From contig JAQCTH010000059.1 in the NCBI GenBank assembly GCA_027686065.1, positions 1 through 23,215 of the forward strand: DNA of 23,215 bases, given 5' to 3'. The position numbers were made by a program, and so were the translations under genes. Source of the stretch: Clostridiaceae bacterium AF10-41 (GTDB lineage: Bacteria; Bacillota; Clostridia; Clostridiales; Clostridiaceae). The notes under the pieces are model-generated. The model ran no database searches. It saw nothing but the letters and a program-made list of their open reading frames with translations, and was not told the DNA's origin. Shown piece after piece: positions 1-9,500 of this stretch (position 1 is the first letter of the stretch; the number at the start of each line of letters is the position of its first letter).

Positions 1-13
1 AATGTTATATAGT

Positions 14-30
14 ATACTTAATTTAAGTAT
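14..30. repeat. 17-bp inverted repeat upstream of the lipid kinase operon
   Basis: ATACTTAA-T-TTAAGTAT is a perfect palindrome with 8-bp arms around one central base. The symmetry continues as TATA on both sides after two non-pairing positions. No T-run follows, so it does not look like a terminator. It could be an operator for the operon starting at 102. I found no convincing -35/-10 pair in the first 100 bases, so the link to a promoter is not shown. Confidence 0.35.
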
Positions 31-101
31 GTTATAGAGAATTATAAATTAAGTAAAAATCAATATACCTTATTAAATAGAAAATTGGAGAGGTTAAAAT
101 A

Positions 102-1031
102 ATGACAATAAACAAACATTTTTTTGTGATAAATCCTAAAGCTGGAAAAACTGATATTTCAGAAAAAATTAGTAGTGATATAAATAAAATATTTAAGAAT
201 TCATCTGAAGAATATAGTATTTACATTACTAAGAGTAAAAATGATGCAACTACGTATACTAGAAAGGTATGTGAAAGTCAAGATGGAAATTTAAGATTTT
301 ATGCATGTGGAGGAGATGGAACTTTAAATGAAGTTATTAATGGAATTATAGGATATGAAAATGCAAGTATCTCTGTTATCCCATATGGAACAGGCAATGA
401 TTTTGTAAGAAACTTTCAGTCACAAATAGGATTCTATGATATAGATAAACAAATAAAATCAAAACTACAAGAAGTAGATCTATTAAATGTAAATGGTCAA
501 TATTCTATAAATCTATGTAATATTGGATTTGATGCTAAGGTGGCTGAAAATATGGTTAAGTTCAAAAGATTTCCTTTGATTAGTGGACAAGGCGCCTATA
601 CACTTTCAGTATTTTATTCACTAATTAATAAGATATATATTGATTTGGAAATAGAAATAGATGATGGTGAGATTATTAATGGAGAGTTTTTATTGTGTGT
701 TATAGCAAATGGAAAGTCTTATGGTGGTGGTTATTTAGGAGCACCATTGGCAGAAATAGATGATGGTTTAATTGACTTATGTATTGTAAGAAAGATATCT
801 CGATTAAAGCTTATAGACTTAATGAAATTATATAAAGAAGGAAAGCACTTAGAAAGTGAGGAATTGAAAAACTATATTATATATAAAAAATGTACTAGTA
901 TAAATATAAAATCTAAAGCAAACTTTACAATCTGCCTTGATGGTGAAATTATAACAAGCAACAATTTAAATGTATCATTAAAAAATAAGGGTATAAAATT
1001 TATAACACCATATAAAGAAATAGATAAATAA
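102..1031 (+). CDS. Diacylglycerol kinase family lipid kinase (DagK/YegS/BmrU type)
   Basis: Soluble lipid kinase predicted to phosphorylate diacylglycerol or a related lipid at the inner face of the membrane, as in recycling of diacylglycerol from phospholipid or teichoic-acid turnover. Visible motifs are the N-terminal NPKAGK (residues 11-16), the nucleotide-binding GGDGTLNEV (70-78) and PYGTGNDF (94-101), followed by the all-beta C-terminal half with CLDGE near residue 280. At 309 aa the length is normal for the family. The ATG is preceded by GGAGAGG at 87-93 with good spacing. It is the first gene of a tight block with an ABC ATPase and permease, 25 bases from the likely start of the next gene. 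B. subtilis bmrU, a family member, is also coupled to an efflux gene, so a lipid/envelope stress link is possible but is inference. The exact lipid substrate cannot be read from the sequence. Confidence 0.9.
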   Translation: MTINKHFFVINPKAGKTDISEKISSDINKIFKNSSEEYSIYITKSKNDATTYTRKVCESQDGNLRFYACGGDGTLNEVINGIIGYENASISVIPYGTGNDFVRNFQSQIGFYDIDKQIKSKLQEVDLLNVNGQYSINLCNIGFDAKVAENMVKFKRFPLISGQGAYTLSVFYSLINKIYIDLEIEIDDGEIINGEFLLCVIANGKSYGGGYLGAPLAEIDDGLIDLCIVRKISRLKLIDLMKLYKEGKHLESEELKNYIIYKKCTSINIKSKANFTICLDGEIITSNNLNVSLKNKGIKFITPYKEIDK

Positions 1032-1056
1032 ATAAAGTATAAAAAGGGTGATAAAT

Positions 1057-1761
1057 TTGAGGAGTTTTATAGAATTTAAAGATGTTAAAAAAACGTATAA
1101 AATGGGGGAAGTAACTATAGAGGCCCTAAGTGGAGTTTCATTTCAAATTAATAAGGGGGAATTCGTAATAGTAGCTGGAGCTAGTGGTGCTGGTAAAAGT
1201 ACAATTTTAAATATCTTAGGAGGAATGGATACATCAACTAACGGTAAAATTATGGTAGATGGAAATGTGGTAAGTAACTATTCAAATAAAGAACTTATAA
1301 CATATAGGCGCTATGATATTGGTTTTGTATTTCAATTTTATAATCTGGTTCAAAACCTTACTGCACTAGAAAATGTTGAATTAGCAACTCAAATTTCTAA
1401 AGAGCCATTAGATTCATTAGAAATATTAAATGCAGTAGGCCTAGAAGAGAGAAAATTTAATTTTCCAGCTCAGCTTTCAGGGGGGGAACAACAACGTGTG
1501 GCAATAGCAAGGGCATTAGCTAAAAACCCAAAATTACTTTTATGCGATGAGCCAACTGGTGCATTAGACTATAGTACTGGAAAGTCAATACTTAAATTAC
1601 TTCAAGATACATGCAAAAAATATAATATGACTGTAGTAATAATAACACATAATCTTGCTATAACACCAATGGGAGATAAAGTAATTAAAGTTAAAAATGG
1701 AATTATTGAAAGTATTACATTACATAGCAATCCTCTTCCAGTAGAAAGGATTGAATGGTAA
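1057..1761 (+). CDS. ABC transporter ATP-binding protein (MacB/LolD type, partner of FtsX permease)
   Basis: Cytoplasmic ATPase subunit of a type VII (MacB-like) ABC system. Counting from the TTG at 1057: Walker A GASGAGKS (41-48), Q-loop region FVFQFYNL, signature LSGGEQQ (140-146), Walker B LLLCDEPT (160-167) with the GALD D-loop, and the H-loop ITHN (196-199). A GTG lies in frame at 1048, but the anti-SD match AAAAAGGGTGAT ends four bases before the TTG at 1057 and overlaps that GTG. The TTG start, giving L-R-S-F-I-E-F, also resembles the usual family N-terminus MSFIEFKDV. Its stop codon overlaps the permease start (TAATG at 1759-1763), which indicates translational coupling. The transported or signalled substrate is unknown. 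Confidence 0.93.
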   Translation: MRSFIEFKDVKKTYKMGEVTIEALSGVSFQINKGEFVIVAGASGAGKSTILNILGGMDTSTNGKIMVDGNVVSNYSNKELITYRRYDIGFVFQFYNLVQNLTALENVELATQISKEPLDSLEILNAVGLEERKFNFPAQLSGGEQQRVAIARALAKNPKLLLCDEPTGALDYSTGKSILKLLQDTCKKYNMTVVIITHNLAITPMGDKVIKVKNGIIESITLHSNPLPVERIEW

Positions 1762-4700
1762 TGTCTAAAAATGCTTTTATTAAGGATATATTTAGAGATA
1801 TAAAAAAATCTAAGGGAAGATTTCTTTCTATATTTGCAATTATAGCTTTAGGAGTTGCTTTTTTCTCTGGAATAAAGATTTCTCCTATAGATATGAAGAG
1901 GACAGCAGATAAATATTATGACGATTATAATTTTATGGATTTAACATTATACTCTACATTAGGATTCACGGATGAAGATGTCACTGAAATAAGTAAGGTT
2001 AATGGAGTTTTAGATACTTTCCCAACATATTCTATAGATGCAATAATGAAAACAGATACCTCTGAAAATGTTCTAAAGGTCATGGGATTACCATTAGAAT
2101 CAGAAGTTAATGTAAATAAGTACAAGCTAATTGAAGGACGACTTCCTGAAAAAATTAATGAATGTGTTGTAGAAGCTGGAAAACTAGAAAAATTAAATTT
2201 ATCAGTTGGTAGCAAAATAACTCTTTCATCAGGATCAGATGAATCATTAACTGATAAGTTGGAAAATATTGAATATGAGGTAGTTGGTAAGGTAAGGACA
2301 CCCTATTATTTGTCTTATGAAAAAGGAACTTCAGATATAGGAAGTGGTAAGATTACTAGTTTTATTGTTATTCCACAAGAAAACTTTAAAATTCCTGTTT
2401 ATACAGAAGTTTATTTAACTGTAGATGATGCTCAAAAACTAAATTCCTATTCAGATGAATATTTTAAAGCTATTAATAAAGTAAAAAATCCATTAGAGGA
2501 TATAGGATATAAAAGAGCAAATTTAAGATATGGTGAGATTTTAGACGAAGCTACAAAAAAAATAAATGAAAATAAATCTAAATTAGAGGATGAAAGAAAT
2601 AAAGGTCAAAAAGAGATTGATGATGCCAAGGCTAAGTTAGATAAATCAGAAAAAGAATTAAAAGATGGGGAAAGTGAGTTAACTAAGAAATATTTAGAAT
2701 TTACCCAATCTATTTCTAAAGCTGAAAATGAACTTTCTTTGGCCCAATATAAAATAGATGATGGTAAAATCATGCTAGAATCAGCTAAAAAGACCTTTGA
2801 AGCAGAAAAAATTAAAGCAGAAGAACAACTTAATATTGCCAGAAACACTATTTCTGATTTAGAAAGCACCCAACTAAGTCTAGATAATAGGATTTCTGAA
2901 ACAGAAACTGCTTTACAAATACCTAACCTATCAGAGGCAGAAAAAACTAGGTTAAATATTCAATTAGATTCTCTAATAATGGGGAGAAATGAACTAATTA
3001 ATGGTATTGAGTATATTAATAATGAAATTAAAAGTGGAGAAGAAAAATTAAAGTTAGCGCAAAATGAAATTATCACTAAAGAAGAGGAATTAATAAATGG
3101 AGAAAGAAATTTAAAAGAAAAGAAGCTACAATTAGAAACATCTAAAATAGATACTCTTAAACAATTTGAAAATGGTAAATTAGAAATAGAAAATGGCAAG
3201 AAAAACTTAGAAAAAGGTAAATTAGAGTATGAGGAAGGCAAAAATAAATTTGCAAGAGAAATAGCGTCAGCAGAAGCAAAGATAGAAAAGGCTGAAAATG
3301 ACGTGAAGATAATTGATGAACCAAGTTGGTATATTTTAGATAGAAATAGTAACTATTCCTATGTAGATTACAAAAATAATTCTGATAGTATAGATAAATT
3401 AGCTAGAATATTTCCTGTTTTCTTTTTCTTGGTTGCGGCATTAGTATGTTTAACCACTATGACAAGAATGGTAGATGAGCAAAGAGTTAATATAGGAACT
3501 CTAAAAGCACTAGGATATTCAAAGTATCAAATAGTATCTAAATACATTGTTTATGCATTTTCTGCAAGCTTTTCAGGAAGTATTATTGGGTTAGCTATAG
3601 GGCTTACAGTATTCCCAATAGTAATTTTTGATGCCTATGGAATCATGTACACTTTGCCAAAAGTAGAGTTAGAGTTTAATATTCTAATATCTGTTTCTAT
3701 AACATTAATATCAGTTTTAGTTACAACTATTTCATCTTTTCTTGCTTGTTATAAAGAACTACTTGAAACGCCTTCGACACTTATGAGACCAAAGGCTCCT
3801 AAAAATGGAAAGAGAATATTACTAGAAAGATTTGATTTTGTTTGGAGAAAATTAAGTTTTATAGGAAAGGTAACTATAAGAAATATATTTAGGTATAAGA
3901 AGAGATTTTTTATGACTGTTTTTGGTATAGCTGGTTGTACAGCATTAATAGTTACTGGCTTTGGAATAAAAGATTCCATAAAAACAATAGTTAATAAACA
4001 ATTCGGAGATATATTTAAATATACTTTAACTATAAATATAGATAAAAATGCTAGTACACTGGAGAAAGATGATTTTTATGCTTACATTAATAGTTTACCT
4101 CAAGTAGACAAATCTCTTATGATACTATTAGAAAATGCTAAATTAAGTACTAAATCTGGAGAAAAAGATTTGAATATTATAGTTCCAGAGTCATTAGGAA
4201 CATTAGATGATTTTATAAATTTAAAAAACAGAAATTCTAAGGAGAAAATTACATTAACTAATGATGGAATAATTTTATCAGAAAAAGCGGCAAAGCAATC
4301 TAAAGTCAAAGTTGGGGATGAAGTAAAAATTAAAATTAATAATAAGGATATTTCCTTAAAGGTATCAGGTATATCTGAAAATTATACTTTTAATTATGCT
4401 TATATCTCTCAAAGCTATTACAAAAATATATTTGATGTAGATGTTAAATATAATTCAATACTAACTAACACTAAAAATATAGAGGATGAAGAAAACTTTT
4501 CTAAGATAATTATGGAGAATTCTATAGTTAGAGGAGTCTCTTTTAATACTAGTATAAAAAATAACTTTGATAATACAATTAAGAGTTTAAATTATGTTGT
4601 ATTAGTTCTTATAGTATCAGCTGGTGCTTTAGCTTTTGTTGTTCTATATAATTTGACTAATGTTAATATAAGTGAAAGAATAAGAGAAATTGCAACTATA

Positions 4701-4988
4701 AAAGTTTTAGGATTTTATGATAATGAAGTTTCTGCATATATTTATAGAGAAAATATAATATTAACATTGATAGGAATACTTTTTGGAGAATTTCTAGGCA
4801 TATTCCTTCATAAGTTTATAATGGCAACAGTAGAAATTGATGCTATGATGTTTGGTAGAAGTATAAATTTATTAAGTTTTATAATATCTGCAGTATTAAC
4901 ATTGATATTTTCAATATTAGTTAATATAGTAATGTATTATAAATTAAAAAAAGTTCAAATGGTTGAGTCACTGAAATCCGTTGATTAA
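1761..4988 (+). CDS. Large FtsX-like ABC transporter permease with internal coiled-coil hairpin
   Basis: Membrane partner of the preceding ATPase, about 1,075 aa. Counting from the in-frame ATG at 1755: TM1 at about 22-41, an extracytoplasmic MacB_PCD-like domain (45-255), a charged coiled coil (about 262-518) and TM segments from about 552 forming the first FtsX domain. A second TM at about 714-735 opens a second extracytoplasmic domain, and three C-terminal TM segments lie near 946, 1002 and 1038. The duplicated FtsX layout is typical of Firmicutes MacB-family permeases that act alone with one ATPase. The start is 1755 or 1761. The SD AAAGGA (1745-1750) fits 1761 better and gives a TAATG overlap. 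The coiled coil breaks at QIPNLSEAEK (about 391-400), so it probably folds back as a hairpin. Function (antibiotic efflux, lipoprotein handling, or mechanotransmission to a cell-wall hydrolase) is not determinable here. Confidence 0.9.
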   Translation: MSKNAFIKDIFRDIKKSKGRFLSIFAIIALGVAFFSGIKISPIDMKRTADKYYDDYNFMDLTLYSTLGFTDEDVTEISKVNGVLDTFPTYSIDAIMKTDTSENVLKVMGLPLESEVNVNKYKLIEGRLPEKINECVVEAGKLEKLNLSVGSKITLSSGSDESLTDKLENIEYEVVGKVRTPYYLSYEKGTSDIGSGKITSFIVIPQENFKIPVYTEVYLTVDDAQKLNSYSDEYFKAINKVKNPLEDIGYKRANLRYGEILDEATKKINENKSKLEDERNKGQKEIDDAKAKLDKSEKELKDGESELTKKYLEFTQSISKAENELSLAQYKIDDGKIMLESAKKTFEAEKIKAEEQLNIARNTISDLESTQLSLDNRISETETALQIPNLSEAEKTRLNIQLDSLIMGRNELINGIEYINNEIKSGEEKLKLAQNEIITKEEELINGERNLKEKKLQLETSKIDTLKQFENGKLEIENGKKNLEKGKLEYEEGKNKFAREIASAEAKIEKAENDVKIIDEPSWYILDRNSNYSYVDYKNNSDSIDKLARIFPVFFFLVAALVCLTTMTRMVDEQRVNIGTLKALGYSKYQIVSKYIVYAFSASFSGSIIGLAIGLTVFPIVIFDAYGIMYTLPKVELEFNILISVSITLISVLVTTISSFLACYKELLETPSTLMRPKAPKNGKRILLERFDFVWRKLSFIGKVTIRNIFRYKKRFFMTVFGIAGCTALIVTGFGIKDSIKTIVNKQFGDIFKYTLTINIDKNASTLEKDDFYAYINSLPQVDKSLMILLENAKLSTKSGEKDLNIIVPESLGTLDDFINLKNRNSKEKITLTNDGIILSEKAAKQSKVKVGDEVKIKINNKDISLKVSGISENYTFNYAYISQSYYKNIFDVDVKYNSILTNTKNIEDEENFSKIIMENSIVRGVSFNTSIKNNFDNTIKSLNYVVLVLIVSAGALAFVVLYNLTNVNISERIREIATIKVLGFYDNEVSAYIYRENIILTLIGILFGEFLGIFLHKFIMATVEIDAMMFGRSINLLSFIISAVLTLIFSILVNIVMYYKLKKVQMVESLKSVD
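3168..3251 (+). repeat. Four 21-bp in-frame repeats encoding a Gly-containing heptad
   Basis: Four consecutive 21-base units inside the permease gene encode ENGKLEI, ENGKKNL, EKGKLEY and EEGKNKF. Each has E-x-G-K at the same heptad positions and a hydrophobic last residue. The repeat is clearer at protein than at DNA level, so it is an old repeat and not a recent tandem expansion. It forms part of the second arm of the coiled-coil hairpin. Confidence 0.7.
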
Positions 4989-4991
4989 TAA

Positions 4992-5036
4992 AAAATAAGG
5001 TAGGATTATATTTTATCCTACCTTATTTTATTATCC
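4992..5036 (+). terminator. Intrinsic terminator after the ABC permease operon
   Basis: Fifteen-bp perfect stem AAAATAAGGTAGGAT / ATCCTACCTTATTTT (4992-5006 and 5015-5029), 8-base loop, T-rich 3' side. It starts four bases after the permease stop and ends the three-gene transcription unit. Confidence 0.85.
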
Positions 5037-5104
5037 TTTAAAACAGAACAAAATAAATTTCTAGGTATATACTGTAATGTATATAAATCTTAGGAGAAAT
5101 TTTT

Positions 5105-5884
5105 ATGTCATATAATGAAATTTATGAGAAAATTGGTTTTAAAAGAGAAATGGATAGACTAGAAAAGCAAGCTAATCTTGGAGCTTACAAGGAAGTACGA
5201 ATGCTTAAATTATTTGGAGTTAAAGAAGATAGTGAAATTCTTGAAATTGGAAGTGGACCTGGATTTTTCACTAAAATATTATTAGATAATTTTAGTGAAG
5301 CTAAAATAATTTCTTTAGATAATGATGAAAAACTACTTAAGTTTGCACATAACAATCTTAATAAAGATTATGGAGATAGGGTAACTTTTTTAAAAGATGA
5401 TATAACCAAAGCTTCATTACCAGATGATTATTTTGATTATATTATTGCAAGATTTGTATTTCAACATTTAAGTGATCCAATAGCTGCTTTAAAGGAAATT
5501 TTTAGACTACTTAAACCAGGTGGACGTGTAATTATTATAGATGTTGATAGCGATTTATGGGGATTAACAAATCCTAAAAATGACTTAATAAAAATGTTGA
5601 ATGAAAATTTATCTAAAATTCAATCTAATCTTGATGGAAATAGAAAAATAGGTAGAGCATTAATAACTTTACTAAAAACAATAGGTTTTGTAAATTTAGA
5701 TATTGAGGGGGTGATAAATCATAGTGATATATTAGGAAAGGATAATTTTAGATATAAAATAGATAGTAGTTTAATAAACAATCCTTCTTTATCAAAAGTA
5801 TTAAATGAATATAATGATTTTTTTGATTTAAGTTATTCTTCTATAATGATATTAAAATTATTCTTTTATGGTGAGAAGCCTTAA
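5105..5884 (+). CDS. Class I SAM-dependent methyltransferase
   Basis: Cytoplasmic methyltransferase of 259 aa with a Rossmann-like SAM site. Motif I is ILEIGSGPGF (45-54), the acidic ribose-contacting loop is LDND (71-74), and KDD (97-99) follows motif II. ARFVFQHLSDP (115-125) and the post-motif LLKPGGRVIIIDVD (135-148) are typical of the UbiE/Methyltransf_11 group. ATG is preceded by AGGAGA (5092-5097). It stands alone: a terminator lies upstream, and only a weak hairpin without a T-run (5879-5897) lies at its stop. The C-terminal third (150-259) is the substrate-specific part and gives no recognisable clue, so the substrate (small molecule, lipid quinone-like compound or macromolecule) is open. 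Confidence 0.88.
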   Translation: MSYNEIYEKIGFKREMDRLEKQANLGAYKEVRMLKLFGVKEDSEILEIGSGPGFFTKILLDNFSEAKIISLDNDEKLLKFAHNNLNKDYGDRVTFLKDDITKASLPDDYFDYIIARFVFQHLSDPIAALKEIFRLLKPGGRVIIIDVDSDLWGLTNPKNDLIKMLNENLSKIQSNLDGNRKIGRALITLLKTIGFVNLDIEGVINHSDILGKDNFRYKIDSSLINNPSLSKVLNEYNDFFDLSYSSIMILKLFFYGEKP

Positions 5885-5928
5885 AATGACTTTAAGGATT
5901 ACTGGCATTATTCCCATTAAATACTCCT

Positions 5929-5957
5929 TTAATATTATGATATAACAGTAGTATAAT
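5929..5957 (+). promoter_or_regulatory. Candidate sigma-A promoter for the orphan gene at 5991
   Basis: TTAATA (5929-5934), 17-base spacer, perfect TATAAT (5952-5957). The -35 matches TTGACA at four of six positions. An overlapping alternative -10 with TG extension, TGATATAAC (5938-5946), is also present. Prediction from pattern only. Confidence 0.4.
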
Positions 5958-5990
5958 TAATTAATGATAATATGTATTCTTAGGAGGGGA

Positions 5991-6473
5991 ATGGCCTTGA
6001 ACTACACTGAAAATTTATTACAGTTAGATTCTGGATATATAGGTAATTATATTACAAAATTTGATGAAGATAAAATATCTTCAAGTTTTTACTTAAAAGA
6101 AAGTAGTGAAAATTTAAATTATATTTTAGATAAGGGAATAGTTGAAATGAAAGCAACTACAATTACCGTTGATGGACAACCTGTAATTATCTTGCTTTTT
6201 AAATTTGCTGGAAATGATAAGTTTATTTATGGGCGCATATACAACAAATCAATTGATTCAGATAAAGAACATCTTCAAATGTTAATGTTTCAAAGCAGTT
6301 TACCTATATGTTTTATGAATTCTGCAAACAAAGTTACTACAACTATAATAGTTGAAAATGATTTTAAAAATCCAATTAAGGAATATATTTTAAGAAAAAA
6401 AATCAAATATAGCCCTTCCTATGATTTCGAGAGGAATAAGTATAAATTAAAAGATTTATGGATGGAAGCATAA
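5991..6473 (+). CDS. Hypothetical protein of about 160 aa, no recognised domain
   Basis: I do not recognise this protein. It is soluble-looking, with no signal peptide or membrane segment, and has mixed alpha/beta character and a basic C-terminal end (REN-KYKLKDLW region). Two cysteines or fewer and no catalytic-type motif are visible. The reading frame is open back to 5964, but the strong SD AGGAGGGG at 5982-5989 lies downstream of that. The start is therefore either the ATG at 5991 (tight spacing) or the TTG at 5997 (nine bases from AGGAGG, ideal spacing). It sits alone between a candidate promoter and a strong terminator, so it is its own transcription unit. Confidence 0.75.
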   Translation: MALNYTENLLQLDSGYIGNYITKFDEDKISSSFYLKESSENLNYILDKGIVEMKATTITVDGQPVIILLFKFAGNDKFIYGRIYNKSIDSDKEHLQMLMFQSSLPICFMNSANKVTTTIIVENDFKNPIKEYILRKKIKYSPSYDFERNKYKLKDLWMEA

Positions 6474-6475
6474 GG

Positions 6476-6501
6476 AGAAGTGGCAAAAGCCACTTCTTTT
6501 T
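6476..6501 (+). terminator. Intrinsic terminator after the orphan gene
   Basis: AGAAGTGGC / GCCACTTCT stem (6476-6484 and 6489-6497), AAAA loop, then TTTTTG. It begins three bases after the stop codon. The T-run merges with the candidate promoter of the next gene. Confidence 0.9.
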
Positions 6502-6509
6502 GTTATAAT
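6481..6509 (+). promoter_or_regulatory. Candidate extended -10 promoter for the SNF2 gene, embedded in a terminator
   Basis: TGTTATAAT (6501-6509) is a perfect extended -10 (TG-n-TATAAT). Seventeen bases upstream is TGGCAA (6481-6486), a weak -35 that lies inside the terminator stem. The transcript would start near 6516 and leave a leader of roughly 50 bases before the ATG at 6569. Confidence 0.5.
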
Positions 6510-6568
6510 TGAAGATAGTGTATAAATTGATTAGTAATTTATACCCATTATTAATTAAGGTGAGGATT

Positions 6569-9500
6569 ATGATTAAACAAGTTTTATTAGAAAAATTTAA
6601 CAAGGATACCTCAGGAAAAAATGATTTAGGTGGTAAAAGAATTTTAGAAAATGATTTGGTTTCAAATTTTAATATAAAGTATGATGAAGATTTAGTTTAT
6701 ATAAATTCTAAAATAATATCTGAAAATTATTTTAGTGAATATAGCAATAAATTGGAAATAGATATAAATACTAAGAATATAATATCTACTTTTTGTACAT
6801 GTGATGATTTTGAAAGAAATGAGCTTCGTAAAAACAATTATTGTTGTAAGCATTTATTTGCAAGTTTTTATAAATTTTTAAATGAATTAGATGATAATGA
6901 GGAACTTAAAACAAAATTTAATAAATCTATTTTAAGCAAAACTATCTTTAAAAATAGAAAAGATAATATCTTAGATTTACTTTTGGAAGAAGATAATAAA
7001 GAAGAAATAAAAATAGAAGTTTATATAAATAAGCAAGGTATAAAAAACAAATTAGCAGCGGAGTTTAAAATAGGCTTGAAGGGATTATCCTCAAACAAAT
7101 TATATGTTGTTAAAGATATAAATCAACTTTTAACTTCCTATTATAATAAAATACCAATTAAGTATGGTAAGGACTTCAGCTTTGATTCAAGATATCAAAG
7201 GTTAAGTATAAAAGAAAAAAAAATAATAGATTTTCTTGAAAAGGTAAAAGATATCGAATCAACTTCATCTGGATTTATGAAAAGACAAGATAAATATATA
7301 GATGGGAAAATATTGATAATTCCAGATTTTTTAATAAGAGAATTTTTTAATATAATTTCAAAAAATAGAGTTTATTTAAATGAAGGCTTTTTCTATAAAC
7401 CAGTAGAAACTGAAATTATTTTTGATAAACCTAATATTAAAATTTCTTTAAAAGGATTAGAAAAAGAATATATATTAAGTTTAGATGATGGAATTCCTGA
7501 AAAAATTGATAAAAAAGGAACAGTATTTTTATATGCAAGTAGTATTTATCTACCAAGTTTTGAGTATTGCTATGATATATCTTCATATTTAAATATATTT
7601 AATAATACAAAATCTATTTCAATAGATAAGGATCAAGAAATAAGAATTTTATATAAACTATTACCTAAACTTTACACCTTGTCTAATTATATAAGTATTA
7701 ATAAATCTATAAAAAATAAAATTGTGAAAGAAAATGTTGAGTTTAGATTCTATTTTGACAAAGTAAATAAAGATATAACATTAACCTTAAAGGTTAAATA
7801 TGGAGAACATGAATTTAACATTTTCCATGAGTACACAAATAAAATTATTTATAGAGATTTAATTAAAGAAGGAGAAGTAATATCATTTTTAAGATCTCTT
7901 GGCTTTGAAGCTTCAGGAGATAAACTTTACTTATTGCTTGGAGATGATTATTTATTTAAATTCTTTAAATATGATATAGATAAACTTCAAGATATAGGAG
8001 AAGTTTTTTATTCACAAAACTTTAAAATAATAAAAAATATTAATAATAAAAATATAATAGGACAAATAAAAAGTGGTAAATTTGATTACTTTGAATTAAA
8101 GTTTAAAATTGATGATATACCAGAAACTGAAGTTAAAGATATAGTATTAGCTCTCAGAGACAATCTTAAATATTTCAAGCTTAAAAATGGTGAATTTTTA
8201 GATTTAGAAGAAATAGAATTAAAGAATTTTATAAAATTACTAGATGTACTATCATTGGAAAATGATATAGAAGGTGATAGTATATTGTTTAGTAAAAATA
8301 AAGGATTATATTTAGATAGTTTTATTAAAGATAATAATATCAGATATATAAAGGGTAAAAAAGAGTTATCTCAGATTCAAAAGAAGATAAAAGATATAAA
8401 TAAGTTAACATTTAAAGAGCCTCTGCAATTATCTGCAGAACTCAGGCCTTATCAAAAAGAAGGTTATAATTGGCTTAAAACCATGGATTATTTAGGCTTT
8501 GGTGGAATTTTAGGAGATGAGATGGGACTTGGAAAAACAATTCAAGCAATAACTTTTATATTATCAAGTTTGCCATCAAAAACATTAATTGTTGCACCAA
8601 CATCATTAATTTATAATTGGAGCAGTGAGATAGAAAAATTTGCTCCAACTATTAGATATGCTGTTGTAAATGGCTCTAAGGATGAACGATGCAATATAAT
8701 AAATAATATTGAAAAATACGATGTGATAATTACTACCTATAATTTAGTTAAAAGAGATTTAGAAGAATATGAAAATATTCAATTTGATTATTGCTTTATA
8801 GATGAAGCACAATATATAAAAAATAGTACTTCGCAAAATTCAGTATCTGTAAAGAAAATAAAATCCTATAGAAAATTTGCATTAACAGGCACTCCTTTAG
8901 AAAACTCATTAATGGAATTATGGTCAATTTTTGATTTTATAATGCCTGGATATTTATTTGATGAAAAAAGATTTAGTGTAAGATACCATAAGAGGTTAAA
9001 TGAATCGGAAGAAGTTTTAGAAGAATTAAATAAACTTATTAAACCTTTTATTTTAAGAAGATATAAAAAAGATGTAATAAAGGAATTACCTCTTAAAATA
9101 GAAAAGAAATTAGTTGTTTCAATGTCGGAAGAGCAAGAAAAGGTATACTCTATTTATGCAGATCATGCTAAGAGCTTAATTGAAAAGAAAGTTAAGGATG
9201 ATGATTTAAAGACAAGTAAAATAGAAATTTTATCTTATATAACTAAGCTTAGACAATTATGTCTTGATCCTTCGATATTAATAAATGATTATATTGGAAC
9301 TAGTGGTAAAATAGAAGCTTTAATTGAAATTCTTCATCAAAGCATAGAAGAAGGTCATAAAATATTAGTATTTTCACAATTTACTTCAGTCTTAAAGAAC
9401 ATTACAGATAAATTGAGAACAGAAAATATTTTATATAGCTATTTAGATGGATCTATACCGTCTGAAAAAAGATTAGATCTTGTAAATGAATTTAATGAAG

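Noticed and set aside
2606..3241. Open minus-strand frames opposite the permease coiled coil (2606-2869, 2960-3241)
   Set aside because: They are Ser/Phe-rich mirror translations of the Lys/Glu-rich coiled coil, with no ribosome binding site; they arise from the codon bias of the real gene.
5879..5897. Hairpin CCTTAAA/TTTAAGG at the methyltransferase stop codon
   Set aside because: Seven-bp AT-rich stem with no T-run after it; not strong enough to call a terminator.
6403..6603. Minus-strand frame across the 6476-6501 terminator
   Set aside because: It runs through a terminator and promoter and has no convincing start signal.
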